This document shows, in pieces, positions 7,704 through 9,550 of a stretch of 9,550 nt of DNA; the first letter of the stretch is position 1, and every line of letters starts with the position of its first letter. The notes under the pieces are model-generated. The model saw only the letters and a list, made by a program, of their open reading frames with translations. It was not told where the DNA came from and made no database searches. Location: contig JAKFXU010000180.1 in NCBI GenBank assembly GCA_021731215.1, positions 1 through 9,550 of the forward strand. The letters are read 5' to 3'. This DNA comes from Rhodoferax sp. Its GTDB lineage: Bacteria; Pseudomonadota; Gammaproteobacteria; Burkholderiales; Burkholderiaceae_C. The translations under genes and the position numbers were made by a program.

Positions 7704-9550
7704 GGTTTGGGGGGGGCAAGGGGCGGGGTCGGCGCGCCCGGCAGTTGGACCAGTCCCAGCACCGAGCGCGGGGAAAGCGTGATTTCGTCAACCCAGGTGT
7801 TGGCCGCAGCCCATTGCGCTTGCGCCAACACCAGCGCCGCCGCACTGTCGAGCACCTGCAGCCAGCGCCCGGCCGGCAGCGTAAAAGACAGCGGCGCGCT
7901 GGCGGCATGAAACAGCAGCAGCCAGCGCTGCGTCGGCGCGCTGGCGTCGTCCGCCAGCTCGATCAGGCAGGCGAAACTGCGCGACTGCCGGTCGTCCCAT
8001 TCGGGCCCGCTCATTGCCGCGCCCGCGGGCGTGCGCCAGGCAATGTCGAGGCCGCGCTCGGGCCGCTCGGGCGCGCCCCCGGTAAACCAGTGGGCATGGC
8101 GCAGTGCCGGGTGGGCCTGGCGCAGCCCGATCAGGCCGGCGACAAAGGCGCACAGTTCAAGGTCGGCATGGGGCCAGTCGAGCCAGGCGGTCTCGTTGTC
8201 CTGGCAGTAGGCATTGTTGTTGCCCTGCTGGGACTGGCCGAATTCATCGCCCGCCAGCAACTGCGGCAGGCCCTGGGAACAGAACAGCGTGGTCAACAGG
8301 GCGCGCCGCCACTGCCCGCGCACGGCCTGCACCGCGGCGTTGCGGCTCGGACCCTCGACCCCGGCGTTGGCACTGAAGTTGTGGTGCTGGCCATCGCGGT
8401 TATGTTCCCCGTTGGCCAGGTTGTGCTTGTGGCGGTAGGTCGTCAGATCGGCCAGCGTCATGCCATCGTGGGCGGTGATCAGGTTGACGCTGGCCAGCGG
8501 GCTGCGCCCGGCACGGTCAAAGTAGTCGCTGGAGCCGGTGAGTCGGCGCGCGAACTCGCCGCGCGTGCAGTCAAAGCCCAGCCAGAAGGCGCGCGCGCTG
8601 TCGCGAAAGCGGTCGTTCCACTCGTGCCAGCCGGGCGCAAACTGGCCGAGCTGGTAGCCGCCCGGCCCGACGTCCCAGGGCTCGGCAATGCGCTTGACGC
8701 GCGCCAGCACCGGGTCTTGCCCGATCGCGCTGAGCAGACCCGACAGGGGGTGGAAATGGTGCTGCTGCAGCGCATCGCGCCCGAGCGCCGTCGCCAGGTC
8801 GAAGCGAAAGCCATCGACGCCAAACGCCTGCACCCACCAGCGCAGGCTGTCCATCACCAACTGCACGGCGCAGGGCTGGGCCAGATCGAAGCTGTTGCCG
8901 CAGCCACTGAAATTGAGGTAGTGGCCGGCCCGGTCCAGCGCATACCAACTGGCGTTGTCGAGGCCACGCCAGCTTAAAGTGGGGCCAAAGGTGTCGCTCT
9001 CGGCGCTGTGGTTGAACACCACGTCGAGCACCACCTCCAGCCCGTGGCGGTGCAACTGGTCCACCATGTGGCGGAACTCGGCGCGTTCATCGGTGAACTG
9101 GCCACTGGCGTAGCCCGGCTCCGGAATAAAGTAGCCCAGCGTGTTGTAGCCCCAGTAGTTGCGCAAGCCCTTGGTCAGCAAGTGCGCCTCGGTAATAAAC
9201 AGTTGCACCGGCAACAGGCACAGCGTGGTGAGCCCTAAGCGCCGGTAGTGCGCCAGCAGCGCCGGGCTGGCCAGCCCGGCGTAGCGTCCGCGCAGGGCCG
9301 CCGGGACGTCGGGGTGGCGCTGCGTCAGACCCTTGACATGGGCCTCGTACAGCACGGTGTGCGCCAGCGGCACGCGCGGGCCGGGCGCGATGGCGGCGCC
9401 GGCCTGCAATTCGGCGGTCCAGTCGAGCACCTGCGCCTTGGGCATGCGCGCGGCGTTGTCCAGGGCACAGGCCGGCGCATCGAGCACCTTGGCGTGCTGC
9501 GGCGGCGGCCCCTGGTAGTCGCGCTCCAGCGACAGTTGCCCGGTATCGCC
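7700..9550 (-). CDS. glgX: Glycogen debranching enzyme (isoamylase type), 5' end outside the window
   Basis: This GH13 enzyme hydrolyses the alpha-1,6 links of short branch stubs left by GlgP on limit glycogen. The frame is open to base 9550, giving 616 visible codons. A GTG at 9487 could be read as a start, but the frame continues upstream without a stop and the family's N-terminal CBM48-type domain is missing, so the true start is outside (roughly 90-110 residues lost, by comparison with the 657-residue E. coli protein). Visible motifs are YEAHVKGLT, NYWGYNTLGYF, VVLDVVFNHSAE, the nucleophile Asp in VDGFRFDLA (codon 8800-8798), the acid/base Glu in RIAEPWD (8683-8681), the third catalytic Asp in TAHDG (8467-8465), and LLAGDEFGQSQQGNNNAYCQDN, typical of GlgX. 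The C-terminus ends in a Pro-rich tail containing a run of eight C. The stop overlaps the malQ start. Confidence 0.96.
   Translation of the reverse strand, partial: GDTGQLSLERDYQGPPPQHAKVLDAPACALDNAARMPKAQVLDWTAELQAGAAIAPGPRVPLAHTVLYEAHVKGLTQRHPDVPAALRGRYAGLASPALLAHYRRLGLTTLCLLPVQLFITEAHLLTKGLRNYWGYNTLGYFIPEPGYASGQFTDERAEFRHMVDQLHRHGLEVVLDVVFNHSAESDTFGPTLSWRGLDNASWYALDRAGHYLNFSGCGNSFDLAQPCAVQLVMDSLRWWVQAFGVDGFRFDLATALGRDALQQHHFHPLSGLLSAIGQDPVLARVKRIAEPWDVGPGGYQLGQFAPGWHEWNDRFRDSARAFWLGFDCTRGEFARRLTGSSDYFDRAGRSPLASVNLITAHDGMTLADLTTYRHKHNLANGEHNRDGQHHNFSANAGVEGPSRNAAVQAVRGQWRRALLTTLFCSQGLPQLLAGDEFGQSQQGNNNAYCQDNETAWLDWPHADLELCAFVAGLIGLRQAHPALRHAHWFTGGAPERPERGLDIAWRTPAGAAMSGPEWDDRQSRSFACLIELADDASAPTQRWLLLFHAASAPLSFTLPAGRWLQVLDSAAALVLAQAQWAAANTWVDEITLSPRSVLGLVQLPGAPTPPLAPPKP
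7709..7716. repeat. Homopolymer of eight C (coding strand) at the end of glgX
   Basis: The coding strand reads CTTG, then C x 8, then AAACCATGAGC. It encodes Ala-Pro-Pro-Lys-Pro followed by the glgX stop. The run is 5 bases upstream of the malQ ATG, where a Shine-Dalgarno element would normally be, and its phase relative to malQ allows an in-frame fusion after a -1 slip or a one-base gain. Confidence 0.9.
9260..9281. repeat. 22-bp perfect palindrome inside glgX
   Basis: CGCCGGGCTGG (9260-9270) is followed directly by its exact reverse complement (9271-9281) with no spacer. It covers the glgX codons for Ala-Gly-Leu-Ala-Ser-Pro-Ala, before the NYWGYN motif. A hairpin with a 4-base loop and 9-bp stem, or a dyad protein site, is possible. 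It may also be a chance product of GC-rich codon choice. Confidence 0.85.

Noticed and set aside
7745..8977. 410-codon plus-strand open frame across glgX
   Set aside because: Antisense shadow of glgX, rich in Arg, Ala and Gly with no motif; the opposite frame carries intact GH13 catalytic motifs.
9485..9487. GTG as a possible glgX start
   Set aside because: The frame stays open for 21 more codons to the window edge, and a start here would lack the usual N-terminal carbohydrate-binding domain of GlgX.

Overview
The window is GC-rich and densely coding, with every recognisable gene on the minus strand, so transcription runs from base 9550 towards base 1. Protein content and style (a proteobacterial glg cluster with malQ built in, and an OmpR-type regulator) suggest a betaproteobacterium, plausibly a Burkholderiales/Comamonadaceae relative. 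This placement is inference; no rRNA or other marker gene is present.

In transcription order the window holds glgX (glycogen debranching enzyme, 5' end cut off by the window edge, 9550-7700), malQ (4-alpha-glucanotransferase, 7703-6168), glgC (ADP-glucose pyrophosphorylase, 6135-4873), glgA (glycogen synthase, 4876-3362), glgP (glycogen phosphorylase, 3359-900), an OmpR-family response regulator (824-120), and the first 39 codons of its partner sensor histidine kinase (117-1). Junctions are tight: ATGA overlaps at glgX/malQ and glgC/glgA, 2 nt between glgA and glgP, 32 nt between malQ and glgC, 75 nt between glgP and the regulator, and 2 nt between regulator and kinase. No stretch above 300 bases lacks a gene. 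I see no tRNA, rRNA, CRISPR array, insertion sequence or convincing intrinsic terminator.

Together the first five genes form a complete glycogen loop except for the branching enzyme GlgB, which may lie upstream. GlgC makes ADP-glucose and GlgA polymerises it. GlgP shortens outer chains to glucose-1-phosphate, GlgX removes the short branch stubs, and MalQ recycles the released maltooligosaccharides. The two-component system is a separate functional unit. Its upstream gap holds a perfect 15-base tandem repeat of the kind bound by OmpR/CpxR-type regulators, which suggests autoregulation.

I found no clearly new system. The points most worth a second look are: a 17-bp perfect inverted repeat just inside the kinase gene; the tandem regulator box; a run of eight C at the glgX/malQ junction, placed so that one added base or a -1 slip would fuse the two proteins; a run of eight G in the middle of malQ; loss of the usual basic activator-site residues in GlgC; and a 22-bp perfect palindrome inside glgX.
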